64,000 nucleotides of DNA from Lactobacillus sp. S2-2 (GCF_021698855.1 NZ_WWFA01000001.1:186001-250000), one strand, 5' to 3'. Shown: positions 1 through 9,986, counted from the stretch's first letter. Made by a program: numbers and translations. The notes: generated from the letters alone by a model not told the origin.

Positions 1-127
1 TGTTAACGTTAATGCTTTAAGTCAATTAAATGAAAATAAAGATGAAAATACCCAAGATAAAAATGAAACACAAGAAACAGTAGATCATAATTTGAATTCT
101 TCTGATAATGATAGTAATAACGAATAA
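1..127 (+). CDS. rpoB: RNA polymerase beta subunit, C-terminal tail (partial)
   Basis: Only the last 41 codons plus the stop (125-127) are in the window, read in the frame that starts at base 2. The peptide is an acidic, Asn/Asp/Glu-rich tail ending DSNNE and contains the stretch [11 protein letters not shown]. The call rests mainly on position: it ends 14 bases before rpoC in the same orientation, the near-universal rpoB-rpoC order. The tail looks like a poorly conserved disordered extension beyond the folded beta-subunit core; the core itself lies upstream of the window and cannot be judged. Confidence 0.85.
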   Translation, partial: VNVNALSQLNENKDENTQDKNETQETVDHNLNSSDNDSNNE

Positions 128-141
128 AGGGGGTATCTTCA

Positions 142-3100
142 ATGGTTGATGTTAATAAATTTAATAGTATGCAAATTGGTTTAGCCTCACCAGAGACAAT
201 GCGTAGCTGGTCATTTGGTGAAGTTAAAAAACCAGAAACTATTAACTATCGAACTTTAAAACCAGAAAAAGATGGTTTGTTTGATGAAAGAATTTTCGGT
301 CCCACAAAAGACTGGGAATGTGCGTGTGGAAAATATAAACGTATTAGATATAAAGGAATCGTTTGTGACCGTTGTGGAGTTGAAGTTACAAGAGCTAAAG
401 TACGTCGTGAAAGAATGGGGCATATTGAACTAGCTGCTCCAGTAACTCACATTTGGTACTTTAAAGGAATCCCAAGTCGTATGGGATTAGTATTGGACAT
501 GAGTCCAAGAGCACTTGAAGAAATTATTTACTTTGCTTCATATGTTGTTACTGATCCAGGTAATACACCAATGGAACCAAAGCAACTATTAGCAGAACAA
601 GATTATCGTGATAAGAAGCGTGAATATGGTAATCGTTTTGAAGCTAAAGTTGGTGCAGAAGCAATTAGAACTTTACTTGATAATGTTGATATTGAAAAAG
701 AAGTTGATGAACTTAAGACTGAACTTAAAAAGGCTACTGGTCAAAAGAGAACAAGAGCTGTTCGTCGTCTAGATATTTTAGAAGCTTTCTTAACATCAGG
801 TAATAAATTGTCATGGATGGTAATGGATGCAATTCCTGTTATTCCACCTGATTTAAGACCAATGGTTCAACTAGAAGGTGGCCGTTTTGCTACTTCTGAT
901 TTGAATGATTTATACCGTCGTGTAATTAATAGAAATAATCGTTTAAAACGTTTACTTGATTTAAATGCACCTGGTATTATCGTACAAAATGAAAAACGTA
1001 TGCTACAAGAAGCAGTTGATGCATTAGTTGATAATGGTCGTCGTGGTCGTCCAGTTGCTGGTCCTGGTAACCGTCCATTGAAATCACTTTCTCACTTATT
1101 AAAAGGTAAGCAAGGTCGTTTCAGACAAAACTTACTTGGTAAACGTGTTGATTATTCTGGACGTTCAGTTATTGATGTAGGTCCTAATTTACAAATGAGT
1201 CAAATGGGACTTCCAGTGCAAATGGCCTTAGAATTATTTAAACCATTTGTAATGCATGAATTGGTTAAACGTGATTTAGCTTCAAATATTAAAAATGCTA
1301 AGCGTCAAATCGAAAGACAAGATGATTCAGTATTTGAAGTATTAGAAGATACCATTAAAGAACATCCAGTTCTATTGAACCGTGCACCTACACTTCATAG
1401 ACTTGGTATTCAAGCTTTCGAACCAGTTTTAGTTAGTGGTAAATCAATGCGTCTTCATCCATTAGTTTGTGCAGCTTATAATGCCGATTTTGATGGAGAC
1501 CAAATGGCAATTCACGTTCCATTATCAGATGAAGCGCAAGCAGAAGCACGTCTTCTTATGTTAGCTGCTGGTCATATTCTTGCTCCAAGAGATGGTAAAC
1601 CAGTTGTTACACCATCACAAGATATGGTTATTGGTAACTACTATCTAACAATGGAAGAAGAAAACCGTGAAGGTGAAGGAATGATCTTTAATGATCCTGA
1701 TGAAGTTAAAATGTCATATAGTGACGGATTAACTCATTGGCATTCAAGAATTGGTATTAAAGCTAGTGCTTATGAAAATAAACCATTCACTGAAGATCAA
1801 AAAGATAAAATTCTTGTTACTACAGTTGGAAAAGTTATTTTTAACCAAATCCTACCTGAAAAACTTGTTTACTTGAATGAGCCAACATCAACCAACCTTA
1901 ATGGTTATGTTCCAGATAAATTTTTCTTAGAAAAAGGTCAAGATATTAATGATTATCTAGCTAATGCTGAAATCATTTATCCATTTAATAAGGGATTCTT
2001 AAGTGATATTATTGCTGAAGTTTACAATCAATATAAAGTTACTGAAACTTCTCTATTATTAGATAGAATTAAGGATTTAGGTAATGATAAATCAACTAAG
2101 TCTGGATTAACAGTTGGTATTACTGATATTACTAACTTAACTGAAAAGCCAGAAATTATTGAAAAAGCTCATAAGCAAGTAAATACAATCACTAAACAGT
2201 TCCGTCGTGGATTGATTACTAATCAAGAAAGATATGAACGTGTTGTTGGTGTATGGAATGATGCAAAAGATGAAATTCAAAATAAATTAATGGTAAGTTT
2301 TGATCCTCAAAACCCAATCTTTATGATGAGTGATTCTGGAGCTCGTGGTAATATCTCTAACTTTACTCAATTAGCTGGTATGCGTGGATTGATGGCATCA
2401 CCTAGTGGTGAAATTATGGAACTACCAATTACTTCTAATTTCCGTGAAGGACTCTCTGTCTTAGAAATGTTTATTTCAACCCATGGTGCCCGTAAAGGTA
2501 TGACTGATACAGCCTTGAAGACTGCCAACTCTGGTTACTTAACTAGACGTTTAGTTGATGTTGCACAAGATGTAATCATTCGTGAAAAAGATTGTGGAAC
2601 TGATCGTGGATTAGTTGTTAGTGCTTTAACAGAAGGTAATGAAGTTATCGAATCATTATATGACCGTATTTTAGGTCGTACTGCAATGAAGACAGTTAAA
2701 GTACCAAATACTGATGAAATCATTGTTAAGAAAAATGAAATGATTGATGAAGAAAAAGCACAAAAAATCATTGATGCTGATATCGAATCAGTTTCAATAA
2801 GATCTGCATTTACTTGTAACGCTGTTCATGGAGTATGTGAAAGATGTTATGGTAGAAACTTAGCTACTGGTGATGAAGTTGAAGTTGGAGAAGCTGTTGG
2901 TACAGTTGCTGCACAATCAATTGGAGAACCAGGTACTCAGTTAACTATGAGAAACTTCCATACTGGTGGTGTTGCTGGTAATGCCGATATTACTCAAGGA
3001 CTTCCTCGTGTTCAAGAAATTGTTGAAGCTAGAAATCCAAAAGGTAAAGCTGTTATTTCTGAAGTTACCGGTATTGTTGAATTAATTGAAGAAAATCCTG

Positions 3101-3792
3101 CTGAAGGTGTCAAAGAAGTTACTATTAAAGGTGACGCCGACACTAGAACTTATAAGGTTCCAATTAATGCAAGAATGAAAGTAGCAGAAGGTGATACTTT
3201 ACATCGTGGTAATTCTATCGATGAAGGTTCAATTGATCCAAAAGAAATGCTTAAAGTTCGTGACGTATTATCAGTTGAAACATACTTGTTAGGTGAAATT
3301 CAAAAAGTTTACCGTCGACAAGGTGTAGAAGTTTCAGATAAGCATGCTGAAATTATGGTAAGACAAATGTTACGTAAGGTTAGAATCATGGATCCTGGTG
3401 ATACAGACATTCTTCCTGGTACTTTATTAGATATTAATGAATTTAAGGAAAGAAACAAGAATGCAATTGTTTCCGGACAAATTCCTGCTACTGCAAGACC
3501 TGTTCTTCTTGGTATTACTAAAGCTGCACTTGAAACCAACAGTTTCTTATCAGCTGCTTCATTCCAAGAAACAACTCGTGTATTAACCGATGCTGCTATT
3601 CGTGGTAAAGTTGATCCTCTTGTCGGACTTAAAGAAAATGTTATTATTGGTAAATTACTTCCAGCTGGTACAGGTGTTTCACAATATGAAAATATTAAGC
3701 CTGAAGAAGTTGTTAGTGCTAATCCAAGTGGAGTTTATTCTATTGGAGATCTTGAAAAGAAGATGGAAGAAGAAGACTCAAATAATAAGTAA
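142..3792 (+). CDS. rpoC: DNA-directed RNA polymerase subunit beta'
   Basis: This is the beta' subunit of RNA polymerase, which carries the catalytic magnesium site and the clamp. At 1216 residues it is close to the usual Firmicutes size. The N-terminal zinc ribbon is visible as C60, C62, C75 and C78. The invariant active-site motif NADFDGDQM has its three aspartates at D449, D451 and D453. The second zinc site is C818, C892, C899 and C902. The ATG at 142 follows an AAGGGGGT ribosome binding site at 127-134. It is presumably co-transcribed with rpoB 14 bases upstream and is closed by a strong terminator just after its stop codon. The C-terminus ends in a short acidic, Asn-rich tail (MEEEDSNNK). 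Confidence 0.99.
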   Translation: MVDVNKFNSMQIGLASPETMRSWSFGEVKKPETINYRTLKPEKDGLFDERIFGPTKDWECACGKYKRIRYKGIVCDRCGVEVTRAKVRRERMGHIELAAPVTHIWYFKGIPSRMGLVLDMSPRALEEIIYFASYVVTDPGNTPMEPKQLLAEQDYRDKKREYGNRFEAKVGAEAIRTLLDNVDIEKEVDELKTELKKATGQKRTRAVRRLDILEAFLTSGNKLSWMVMDAIPVIPPDLRPMVQLEGGRFATSDLNDLYRRVINRNNRLKRLLDLNAPGIIVQNEKRMLQEAVDALVDNGRRGRPVAGPGNRPLKSLSHLLKGKQGRFRQNLLGKRVDYSGRSVIDVGPNLQMSQMGLPVQMALELFKPFVMHELVKRDLASNIKNAKRQIERQDDSVFEVLEDTIKEHPVLLNRAPTLHRLGIQAFEPVLVSGKSMRLHPLVCAAYNADFDGDQMAIHVPLSDEAQAEARLLMLAAGHILAPRDGKPVVTPSQDMVIGNYYLTMEEENREGEGMIFNDPDEVKMSYSDGLTHWHSRIGIKASAYENKPFTEDQKDKILVTTVGKVIFNQILPEKLVYLNEPTSTNLNGYVPDKFFLEKGQDINDYLANAEIIYPFNKGFLSDIIAEVYNQYKVTETSLLLDRIKDLGNDKSTKSGLTVGITDITNLTEKPEIIEKAHKQVNTITKQFRRGLITNQERYERVVGVWNDAKDEIQNKLMVSFDPQNPIFMMSDSGARGNISNFTQLAGMRGLMASPSGEIMELPITSNFREGLSVLEMFISTHGARKGMTDTALKTANSGYLTRRLVDVAQDVIIREKDCGTDRGLVVSALTEGNEVIESLYDRILGRTAMKTVKVPNTDEIIVKKNEMIDEEKAQKIIDADIESVSIRSAFTCNAVHGVCERCYGRNLATGDEVEVGEAVGTVAAQSIGEPGTQLTMRNFHTGGVAGNADITQGLPRVQEIVEARNPKGKAVISEVTGIVELIEENPAEGVKEVTIKGDADTRTYKVPINARMKVAEGDTLHRGNSIDEGSIDPKEMLKVRDVLSVETYLLGEIQKVYRRQGVEVSDKHAEIMVRQMLRKVRIMDPGDTDILPGTLLDINEFKERNKNAIVSGQIPATARPVLLGITKAALETNSFLSAASFQETTRVLTDAAIRGKVDPLVGLKENVIIGKLLPAGTGVSQYENIKPEEVVSANPSGVYSIGDLEKKMEEEDSNNK

Positions 3793-3796
3793 CAAT

Positions 3797-3837
3797 AAAA
3801 AAGACCCTTTAATTTTTAAATTAAAGGGTCTTTTTTG
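3797..3837 (+). terminator. Rho-independent terminator of rpoBC
   Basis: A perfect inverted repeat around AAAGACCCTTTAA and TTAAAGGGTCTTT, with a short AT loop and a following T run, lies five bases past the rpoC stop. The A-rich 5' side would also let it work weakly on the other strand. Confidence 0.93.
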
Positions 3838-3855
3838 GTTATATATTTAAATAGA

Positions 3856-3893
3856 AAAAGCAATTTTTCGATTAAGTATCAAAAAATTGCTTT
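3856..3893 (-). terminator. Terminator of the xpt-pbuX operon
   Basis: Read on the minus strand, AAAGCAATTTTTTG pairs with CGAAAAATTGCTTTTT around a short loop and ends in a T run. It sits just downstream of the pbuX stop, facing the rpoC terminator, so the two convergent operons each have their own terminator. Confidence 0.8.
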
Positions 3894-3917
3894 GAATAAA
3901 TTATAGTACAATCAACT

Positions 3918-5195
3918 TTACTCTTTTTTAATACCATTAAATATTAAATTCAAGATTGCTGATGTAAAACTGGCGATAACAATTCCGTTTCCAAAAAATA
4001 ATTGAAATGAAGTCGGTAGTTGAGAAAAAATATTAGGATAAATTGTAACTCCTAAGCCTAATCCAATTGATAAAGCAACAGTTAATAAATTTCCATCATT
4101 TGAAAAATCAATTTTTGAAAGCATTTTTATGCCTTGAACACTAATCATTGTAAACATTACTAACATTGCTCCACCCAGTACTGGAGTAGGTATAATTGTT
4201 GCAACAGCTCCAGCCTTTGGTAATAAACCGAGGACAACTAAGAATCCTGCTGAAAAATATAATGGTTTTTTACTTTTAATTCCTGATATTTCCATAAGGC
4301 CAATATTTTGAGAAAATGTAGTATAAGGAAAAGTGTTGAATAATCCTCCAAATATTTGAGCTAAACCTTCAGAACGATATCCTCGTTTTAAATCACTAGA
4401 TGATAATTTAGTTTTAGTTAAATCGCTAATAGCGAAATAAACACCTGTTGATTCAACTAAAGAAACAATTGCAATAATTATCATAGTCAAAGATGAAGAC
4501 CATTCAAATTTAGGAGTACCAAAATAAAATAATTGCGGTAAATGAATCCATTTAGCTTCTGAAATTGGAGATAGATTTACCATTCCAAAAATGTTAGAAG
4601 AAAGTGTTCCTACTAAAATTCCAATTAAAACTGCAATAGATTTGATGAATTTTTTAGCAAATCTTTGTACTAAAATAATAGTTAAAATAGTTATGAATCC
4701 TAATAATAAATTGGTTGGATTACCAAAGTTATTACTATTTGAATTACCGCCACCAATATTTTGAATTGCAACTGGAACTAGAGTTAAACCAATTACAGTT
4801 ATTAACGATCCCGTAACAACACTTGGGAATAATATTCTTATTTTTGAAAATACACCTGATATTAATAGGACGAAAATTCCAGCAACTATAATTGCTCCAT
4901 ACATTGTATTAATGTCGAAATTTTTTCCAATCATTTTTAATGGTTCGACAGCTTGTACTGCACATCCTAGAATAACAGGTAATCCAATACCAAAATACTT
5001 ATTTTTGAATAATTGTAAAAAGGTTGCAATTCCACACATGAAGATGTCAATTGAAATTAAATAAGTCATTTGTTCTTGAGTAAAATTCAATGCAGTACCA
5101 ATTAATAAAGGAACTGCAACAGCACCAGAGTACATTGCAAGTAAATGTTGTAAACCGAGAATAGAATTTTGAAAAATATTACTATTTTTATTCAT
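3918..5195 (-). CDS. pbuX: Xanthine permease, NCS2 (nucleobase:cation symporter-2) family
   Basis: A 425-residue polytopic membrane protein that takes up xanthine, probably with protons, for purine salvage. The N-terminus (LGLQHLLAMYSGAVAVPLLIG) and the later segments VIGLTLVPVAIQNIGGG and FPYTTFSQNIGLM are typical of bacterial NCS2 xanthine/uric acid carriers. About 12-14 hydrophobic segments can be counted. It starts two bases after the xpt stop, so the two are one operon: the permease brings in xanthine and Xpt traps it as XMP. Expression is expected to follow the purine riboswitch upstream of xpt. Other NCS2 carriers (PbuG, PyrP, UraA) look similar; coupling to xpt is what favours xanthine. 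Confidence 0.93.
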   Translation of the reverse strand: MNKNSNIFQNSILGLQHLLAMYSGAVAVPLLIGTALNFTQEQMTYLISIDIFMCGIATFLQLFKNKYFGIGLPVILGCAVQAVEPLKMIGKNFDINTMYGAIIVAGIFVLLISGVFSKIRILFPSVVTGSLITVIGLTLVPVAIQNIGGGNSNSNNFGNPTNLLLGFITILTIILVQRFAKKFIKSIAVLIGILVGTLSSNIFGMVNLSPISEAKWIHLPQLFYFGTPKFEWSSSLTMIIIAIVSLVESTGVYFAISDLTKTKLSSSDLKRGYRSEGLAQIFGGLFNTFPYTTFSQNIGLMEISGIKSKKPLYFSAGFLVVLGLLPKAGAVATIIPTPVLGGAMLVMFTMISVQGIKMLSKIDFSNDGNLLTVALSIGLGLGVTIYPNIFSQLPTSFQLFFGNGIVIASFTSAILNLIFNGIKKE

Positions 5196-5197
5196 TT

Positions 5198-5776
5198 TTA
5201 ATCATTCTCCATAAATGTGCATTTACCGTTTTCTAAAGATTTAATTCGTGCTAATGATTCAACTTCATAACCATTATCATTTAACCATTTTCTTCCAGGT
5301 TGAAATGATTTTTCAATAACAATTCCAATACCAGAAATATTAGCTTTAGCTTCATTAACGATTTTGATTACGCCTTTAGTAGCCTCACCATTAGCTAGAA
5401 AGTCATCGATAATTAAAATATTATCGTCTTGATCAATAAAATTCTTATCGATTGAAATTTTATTATTGGCGGTTTTTGTAAATGAGAATACATCTGCTTC
5501 ATACATTGGTTCATTTAAAGTAGCTGACTTATTCTTTCTTGCAAATACAACTGGAACATTTAAAGCTAATCCGGTTGTTAGTGCAGGAGCAATTCCTGAT
5601 GTTTCAACAGTAATAATTCTAGTAATGTTTTTATCTTTAAATTTTCTTGCAAATTCTTTACCAATTTCATTCATTAAATTTGGATCGATTTGATGGTTCA
5701 AAAAGGAATTAACCTTTAAAATATCGTCTGATATAATTTTTCCATCTTGCTTAATTCTGTCTTCTAATAATTTCAT
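5198..5776 (-). CDS. xpt: Xanthine phosphoribosyltransferase
   Basis: This cytosolic salvage enzyme converts xanthine and PRPP to XMP. The 192-residue length is the family norm. The PRPP-binding loop is at about residues 120-135 (ILIIDDFLANGEATKG), with the two acidic residues typical of type I phosphoribosyltransferases. The segment VETSGIAPAL near residue 58 matches the Xpt family better than HPRT or APRT. The ATG at 5776 has AAGGAG about ten bases upstream. It is the first gene of xpt-pbuX and is preceded by a guanine-type purine riboswitch with its own terminator, so excess guanine or xanthine-derived purine should shut it off. Confidence 0.96.
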   Translation of the reverse strand: MKLLEDRIKQDGKIISDDILKVNSFLNHQIDPNLMNEIGKEFARKFKDKNITRIITVETSGIAPALTTGLALNVPVVFARKNKSATLNEPMYEADVFSFTKTANNKISIDKNFIDQDDNILIIDDFLANGEATKGVIKIVNEAKANISGIGIVIEKSFQPGRKWLNDNGYEVESLARIKSLENGKCTFMEND

Positions 5777-5793
5777 AATAGGGCTCCTTAATT

Positions 5794-5837
5794 AAAAAAA
5801 CATCTCTTCACTTGATTGAAAGTAAAAAGATGTTTTT
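5794..5837 (-). terminator. Intrinsic terminator of the purine riboswitch
   Basis: On the minus strand AAACATCT continues into TTTTACTT, loops at TCAATC, and returns through AAGTGAAG and AGATGTTT into seven T residues, giving a stem of at least 14 pairs. Its 5' arm contains CTTTTTACTT, the exact complement of AAGTAAAAAG at the end of the aptamer. Terminator and antiterminator are therefore mutually exclusive, which is the classic transcription-attenuation layout. Confidence 0.92.
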
Positions 5838-5846
5838 CATTCTTTT

Positions 5847-5911
5847 TACTTATAGACCGAAATTAAGGTTTCGGGTAGATACAGCTGACCGATTACAGCC
5901 TTATATAAGTA
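5847..5911 (-). promoter_or_regulatory. Purine riboswitch aptamer (guanine type)
   Basis: Read on the minus strand the element has P1 (TACTTA with TAAGTA), the J1/2 bases TATAA, a P2 hairpin (GGCTG...CAGCTG region), the conserved J2/3 TATCTACC, a P3 hairpin (CGAAA...TTTCG) and J3/1 GTCTAT. The J3/1 base that pairs with the ligand is C rather than U, which in this family specifies guanine or hypoxanthine rather than adenine. The 3' strand of P1 overlaps the antiterminator, so ligand binding should free the terminator at 5794-5837 and switch off xpt-pbuX. Confidence 0.93.
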
Positions 5912-5926
5912 GTTTTATTATTTTTA

Positions 5927-5955
5927 AATTTAACATTTTTTTAAGGCTAATACAA
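5927..5955 (-). promoter_or_regulatory. Probable promoter of xpt-pbuX
   Basis: On the minus strand TTGTAT (5950-5955) is 17 bases from TAAATT (5927-5932). Neither hexamer is perfect, but the spacing is ideal and transcription would begin just before the riboswitch. It overlaps the last codons of comC. Confidence 0.5.
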
Positions 5956-6624
5956 TGAAAATTTTAGATAAGAAAGCACTAAAAATACGATAGTTCCGAA
6001 GTATATAAAAGGAATGAATGGAATAATACGTAATTTATTATTTAAAAGGAGATATATTAAAGCAGACAAAGAGCTAATAAATATGATAATTGAAGCGTTT
6101 AATAAATTAAAAATAAGAATAAGAACTATAATTAAATCAATATCACCATTACCTATTTTATTATCTAAAAATCCTAGCTTAGATATCAGTAAACCAATGA
6201 TGCAAGTAATTAATACTTCCAAATAATTAAAGTTAGTATTAATTATTGCTATTATTATTAATAACCAACTAAATTGGCATGGGAATCTTTTGGTTAATAT
6301 ATCTGAAATACTTATTAAATGTAAAATGGTAGTTACTGAAAAAAATAGAATATTTTCTGTCATATAAAAAATTAAAGTATTTATTCCATAAATAAATTCA
6401 AATAATGGAAAGTATGATGGAATTTTTATTTTACAATTTAAACACTTTCCCCTAAGCAAGATATAGCTTAAAATCGGAACTAAACAATATTCAGGTATTT
6501 GTTGATTACAGCCTAAGCATTTCGACCTTTCAAATATAAACGATTCTTTTCTGATTATTCTTTCAACCATTAAATTGAGAAAGGAACCAATTACAGTTCC
6601 AATTATAAAAATATAAATTATCAT
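5947..6624 (-). CDS. comC: Prepilin peptidase (A24 family), ComC-like
   Basis: A 225-residue integral membrane aspartyl protease that cleaves, and usually N-methylates, class III signal peptides of type IV pilin-like proteins; in Firmicutes it matures the competence pseudopilins (ComGC and others). The cytoplasmic zinc-binding loop is C36-x2-C39 and C61-x2-C64. The two catalytic aspartates are probably D108 (ISDILTKRFP) and D161 in GNGDID, the GxGD-type motif. Hydrophobic segments fill the rest. A good TGGAGG site precedes the ATG. Its neighbours are unrelated, as is common for comC in lactobacilli. It implies that at least part of the DNA-uptake apparatus is encoded elsewhere in the genome. 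Confidence 0.9.
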   Translation of the reverse strand: MIIYIFIIGTVIGSFLNLMVERIIRKESFIFERSKCLGCNQQIPEYCLVPILSYILLRGKCLNCKIKIPSYFPLFEFIYGINTLIFYMTENILFFSVTTILHLISISDILTKRFPCQFSWLLIIIAIINTNFNYLEVLITCIIGLLISKLGFLDNKIGNGDIDLIIVLILIFNLLNASIIIFISSLSALIYLLLNNKLRIIPFIPFIYFGTIVFLVLSYLKFSLY

Positions 6625-6671
6625 TATTGATTATCCTCCAAATGATAAATACGAAAAATAGGCAAGTAAGA

Positions 6672-6700
6672 TTGACACTTTTAATGAACGGTGTTATGAT
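6672..6700 (+). promoter_or_regulatory. Promoter of rpsL-rpsG
   Basis: TTGACA (6672-6677) and TATGAT (6695-6700) are separated by exactly 17 bases, close to the sigma-A consensus. Transcription would start near 6707, giving an unusually long leader of about 150 bases before rpsL. Confidence 0.88.
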
Positions 6701-6721
6701 TTTTAAAGTGCTTTGAAACAG

Positions 6722-6819
6722 GTTACCAATGTAACAATCATGCTGATTGTTTATGAAGTACAAATGGATGAATACACATCCGGTTTTTTTATACAAAAAA
6801 ATGAACCACCTGGATGTGT
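6722..6819 (+). promoter_or_regulatory. Structured 5' leader of the rpsL operon
   Basis: Three hairpins are visible. GTTAC (6722-6726) pairs with GTAAC (6731-6735). ACAATCA (6734-6740) pairs with TGATTGT (6744-6750); it shares bases 6734-6735 with the first, so the two compete. A larger hairpin follows: ACACATCC (6774-6781) with GGATGTGT (6812-6819), topped by GGTT plus T run against A run plus AACC. The ribosome binding site lies downstream of the last stem. Autogenous control by a ribosomal protein is an inference; I do not recognise a named family. Confidence 0.55.
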
Positions 6820-6860
6820 GGACTTAAAATTTGAAAATATATGAAAGGAGGACTTTTTAG

Positions 6861-7274
6861 ATGCCTACTATTAACCAATTAGTTCGTAAAGGTCGTAAAT
6901 CTATAAGTTCTAAATCAAAATCCCCAGCCTTAGGCTATGGATATAACAGTTACAAGAAAAAACCAACTAGTAACGCTGCTCCTCAAAAACGTGGAGTTGC
7001 AACTCGTGTTGGAACAATGACCCCTAAAAAGCCTAACTCAGCTTTACGTAAATATGCTCGTGTTCGTTTATCAAACTTAATCGAAGTAACAGCATATATT
7101 CCAGGTATCGGTCATAACTTACAAGAACATAGTGTTGTTCTAGTTCGTGGTGGTCGTGTTAAGGATTTACCTGGAGTTAGATATCACGTTGTTCGTGGTG
7201 CTCTAGATACTGCTGGTGTTAGTGACCGTCGTCGTGGTCGTTCAAAATATGGTACTAAGAAACCTAAGAAATAA
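6861..7274 (+). CDS. rpsL: 30S ribosomal protein S12
   Basis: uS12 lines the decoding centre of the 30S subunit and helps set translational accuracy. At 137 residues it has the longer N-terminal segment normal for Firmicutes. The motif [11 protein letters not shown] carries K56, the equivalent of E. coli K42, and K101 in VKDLPG matches E. coli K87/88, so both main streptomycin-resistance positions are wild-type lysine. GAAAGGAGGAC precedes the ATG at a good distance. It is followed 28 bases later by rpsG and preceded by a consensus promoter with a long structured leader. Confidence 0.99.
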   Translation: MPTINQLVRKGRKSISSKSKSPALGYGYNSYKKKPTSNAAPQKRGVATRVGTMTPKKPNSALRKYARVRLSNLIEVTAYIPGIGHNLQEHSVVLVRGGRVKDLPGVRYHVVRGALDTAGVSDRRRGRSKYGTKKPKK

Positions 7275-7302
7275 TAAATAAGCTTAAGAGGAGGATCTTT
7301 TA

Positions 7303-7773
7303 ATGCCTAGAAAAGGAAAAATTCAACAAAGAGAAATTCTTCCTGATCCTATCTACAATTCAAAGTTAGTTTCTAAACTAATTAACCACTTGATGTTAGA
7401 TGGTAAAAGAGGAACTGCATCACAAATTTTATATGGTGCATTTGATATGGTTAAGGAACAAACTGGTAATGATCCAGTTGAAGTATTTGAAGAAGCAATG
7501 AACAACATTATGCCTGTACTTGAAGTTAAGGCTCGTCGTGTTGGTGGATCTAACTACCAAGTTCCAATCGAAGTACGTCCTGGTAGAAGAACTACTTTAG
7601 GTCTACGTTGGATCGTTAGTTACTCACGTTCACGTGGTGAACACACAATGACTGAACGTCTTGCAAAAGAAATTATTGATGCTTCAAACAATACTGGTTC
7701 AGCTGTTAAGAAACGTGAAGATACACATAAAATGGCAGAAGCTAACCGTGCATTTGCACATTATCGTTGGTAA
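7303..7773 (+). CDS. rpsG: 30S ribosomal protein S7
   Basis: uS7 nucleates folding of the 16S 3' major domain and sits in the head near the E site. The length of 156 residues is standard, as are the N-terminal MPRKGKIQ and the stretch [20 protein letters not shown] that contacts rRNA. GAGGAGG precedes the ATG. Although fusA follows, a perfect hairpin with a T run separates them, so rpsL-rpsG seems to be a two-gene unit with at most partial read-through. No tuf gene follows. Confidence 0.99.
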   Translation: MPRKGKIQQREILPDPIYNSKLVSKLINHLMLDGKRGTASQILYGAFDMVKEQTGNDPVEVFEEAMNNIMPVLEVKARRVGGSNYQVPIEVRPGRRTTLGLRWIVSYSRSRGEHTMTERLAKEIIDASNNTGSAVKKREDTHKMAEANRAFAHYRW

Positions 7774-7812
7774 TCTACTGTTAAAAAAGCAGACTAATAA
7801 TTACTTATTGAT

Positions 7813-7841
7813 AGGTGGCTAAATATTTAGCCACCTTTTTA
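7813..7841 (+). terminator. Terminator between rpsG and fusA
   Basis: AGGTGGCTAAAT is followed directly by its exact reverse complement ATTTAGCCACCT (7813-7836), then TTTTT. The 24-base palindrome makes a stable stem and suggests fusA has independent or attenuated transcription. Confidence 0.88.
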
Positions 7842-7872
7842 AAAGAAAGTTATCGAGGGGAGATAAACTTAT

Positions 7873-9972
7873 ATGGCTAACAAGCGTGCATTTCCGCTAG
7901 AAAAAACCAGAAATATTGGTATTATGGCTCATATTGACGCTGGTAAAACTACTACTACTGAACGTATCTTGTATTATACTGGTAAAATTCATAAAATTGG
8001 TGAAACTCATGATGGTGGTTCACAAATGGATTGGATGGAAGAAGAACAAGAACGTGGAATTACAATCACATCAGCTGCAACTACTGCTGAATGGAAGGGT
8101 GATCGAGTAAACATTATCGATACTCCAGGACACGTGGACTTTACTGTTGAAGTTGAACGTTCACTTCGTGTTCTTGATGGTGCAATTGCAGTTTTAGATG
8201 CTCAAGCTGGTGTAGAACCACAAACTGAAACTGTTTGGCGTCAAGCTTCTGATTACTCAGTTCCTAGAATTGTTTTTGTTAACAAAATGGATAAGTTAGG
8301 TGCTAACTTTGATTATTCTGTTCAAACAATTAAAGATCGTTTAGGTGCAAATGCACAACCTGTTCAAATGACAATGGGTGCAGAAGATAACTTTATCGGA
8401 TTAATCGATTTAATCGAAATGAAAGCTAATGTTTATGATGAAGATAAACTTGGTGAAGCTTGGGATATCATTGATATTCCAGACGATTACAAAGAAGAAG
8501 CTGAAAAACGTCATAATGCATTAATTGAAGCTGTTGCTGATACTGATGATGATATTATGGAAAAATTCTTAGGTGAAGAAGAAATTACCACTGATGAATT
8601 AAAAACAGCAATCCGTAAAGCTACCCTAAATCTTGAATTCTACCCAGTATTTGGTGGTACAGCATTTAAGAATAAAGGTGTTCAATTATTAATGGATGGT
8701 GTTCATGATTACTTACCATCTCCATTAGATGTTCGTCCTTACAAGGCTACTGATCCTGAAACTGAAGAAGAAATCGAATTAAGAGCTGATGATAGCAAAC
8801 CATTTGCTGCCTTAGCATTTAAAATTGCAACTGATCCATATGTAGGTCGTTTGACATTTATTCGTGTTTACCGTGGTACTTTGGCTTCTGGTTCATATGT
8901 ATTGAACTCAACAAAAGACAAACGTGAACGTGTAGGTCGTTTATTACAAATGCATTCAAACCATAGACAAGAAATCCCAGAAGTATTTTCTGGTGATATC
9001 GCAGCTGCAATTGGTTTGAAGAATACTACTACTGGTGATTCACTAACTGATACTGATCATCCTCTTAACTTGGAATCAATGGAATTCCCAGAACCAGTTA
9101 TTCAAGTAGCAGTTGAACCAAAAACAAAAGCTGACCAAGATAAAATGAATGTTGCTTTACAAAAACTTTCTGAAGAAGACCCAACTTTTAAAGCTGAAAC
9201 TGATAAAGAAACTGGTGAAACAATTATTGCCGGTATGGGAGAACTTCATTTAGATATTATTATTGAACGTATGAAGCGTGAATTTAATGTTGTTGCATCT
9301 ATTGGTGCTCCTCAAGTTTCATATCGTGAAGCATTTACAAAAACTGTTGATGCTGAAGGTAAGTTTGTTCGTCAATCTGGTGGTAAAGGTCAATATGGAC
9401 ATGTTTGGGTTGAATTCTCACCTAATGAAGAAGGTGCCGGATTTGAATTCGAAGATGCAATTGTTGGAGGAGTTGTTCCTAGAGAATACATTCCATCAGT
9501 TGAACAAGGGCTAAAAGAAGCTATGGAAAATGGTGTTCTTGCTGGATATCCATTAATTGATATTAAAGCTAAATTATATGATGGTAGTTACCATGATGTC
9601 GATTCCTCTGAAGCTGCTTACAAAATTGCTGCATCAATGGCTCTTAAAGCAGCTGCTAAAAAAGCAGCAGCAGTTATTCTTGAACCATTAATGAAAGTTG
9701 AAATTGTTGTTCCTGAAGAATACATGGGTGATGTTATGGGACAAGTTACTGCTCGTCGTGGACGTGTTGATGGTATGGAAAATCGTGCTAATGCTCAATT
9801 GATTAATGCATATGTTCCATTATCAGAAATGTTCGGTTATGCAACTGAATTACGTTCAGCTTCCCAAGGTAGAGGTACATTTACAATGACATTTGATCAT
9901 TACGAACCAGTACCAAAATCAATTCAAGAAGATATCATCAAGAAAAACGGTGGTAATTCAACAGAAGAATAA
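7873..9972 (+). CDS. fusA: Elongation factor G
   Basis: EF-G is the GTPase that drives ribosomal translocation and, with RRF, ribosome recycling. The 699 residues cover the usual five domains. GTP-binding motifs are AHIDAGKT (19-26), DTPGH (83-87) and NKMD (137-140), with the switch I region RGITI near residue 61. A domain IV stretch, [13 protein letters not shown], and the C-terminal segment [19 protein letters not shown] are also present. GAGGGGAG precedes the ATG by about ten bases. It stands between two terminators, so it is probably its own transcription unit in the broken-up str region. Confidence 0.99.
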   Translation: MANKRAFPLEKTRNIGIMAHIDAGKTTTTERILYYTGKIHKIGETHDGGSQMDWMEEEQERGITITSAATTAEWKGDRVNIIDTPGHVDFTVEVERSLRVLDGAIAVLDAQAGVEPQTETVWRQASDYSVPRIVFVNKMDKLGANFDYSVQTIKDRLGANAQPVQMTMGAEDNFIGLIDLIEMKANVYDEDKLGEAWDIIDIPDDYKEEAEKRHNALIEAVADTDDDIMEKFLGEEEITTDELKTAIRKATLNLEFYPVFGGTAFKNKGVQLLMDGVHDYLPSPLDVRPYKATDPETEEEIELRADDSKPFAALAFKIATDPYVGRLTFIRVYRGTLASGSYVLNSTKDKRERVGRLLQMHSNHRQEIPEVFSGDIAAAIGLKNTTTGDSLTDTDHPLNLESMEFPEPVIQVAVEPKTKADQDKMNVALQKLSEEDPTFKAETDKETGETIIAGMGELHLDIIIERMKREFNVVASIGAPQVSYREAFTKTVDAEGKFVRQSGGKGQYGHVWVEFSPNEEGAGFEFEDAIVGGVVPREYIPSVEQGLKEAMENGVLAGYPLIDIKAKLYDGSYHDVDSSEAAYKIAASMALKAAAKKAAAVILEPLMKVEIVVPEEYMGDVMGQVTARRGRVDGMENRANAQLINAYVPLSEMFGYATELRSASQGRGTFTMTFDHYEPVPKSIQEDIIKKNGGNSTEE

Positions 9973-9986
9973 AAAATATTTTTTAG

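Noticed and set aside
2535-2771. Open frame on the minus strand inside rpoC
   Set aside because: It lies wholly within a strongly conserved gene, has no ribosome binding site and no recognisable protein features. The same applies to minus-strand frames within other genes (for example 15355-15714, 13755-14108 and 38950-39159).
3590-3850. Plus-strand frame over the rpoC 3' end
   Set aside because: It runs through the rpoC coding sequence and its terminator. Leu/Lys-rich composition with no homology suggests an out-of-frame shadow.
6563-6796. Minus-strand frame overlapping the comC start and the rpsL promoter region
   Set aside because: It overlaps comC in another frame and the rpsL leader. 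Its Cys/Tyr/Phe-rich composition is typical of antisense AT-rich sequence.
7813-7836. Perfect 24-base palindrome as a regulator binding site
   Set aside because: The immediate T run and the place after rpsG make a terminator the simpler reading.
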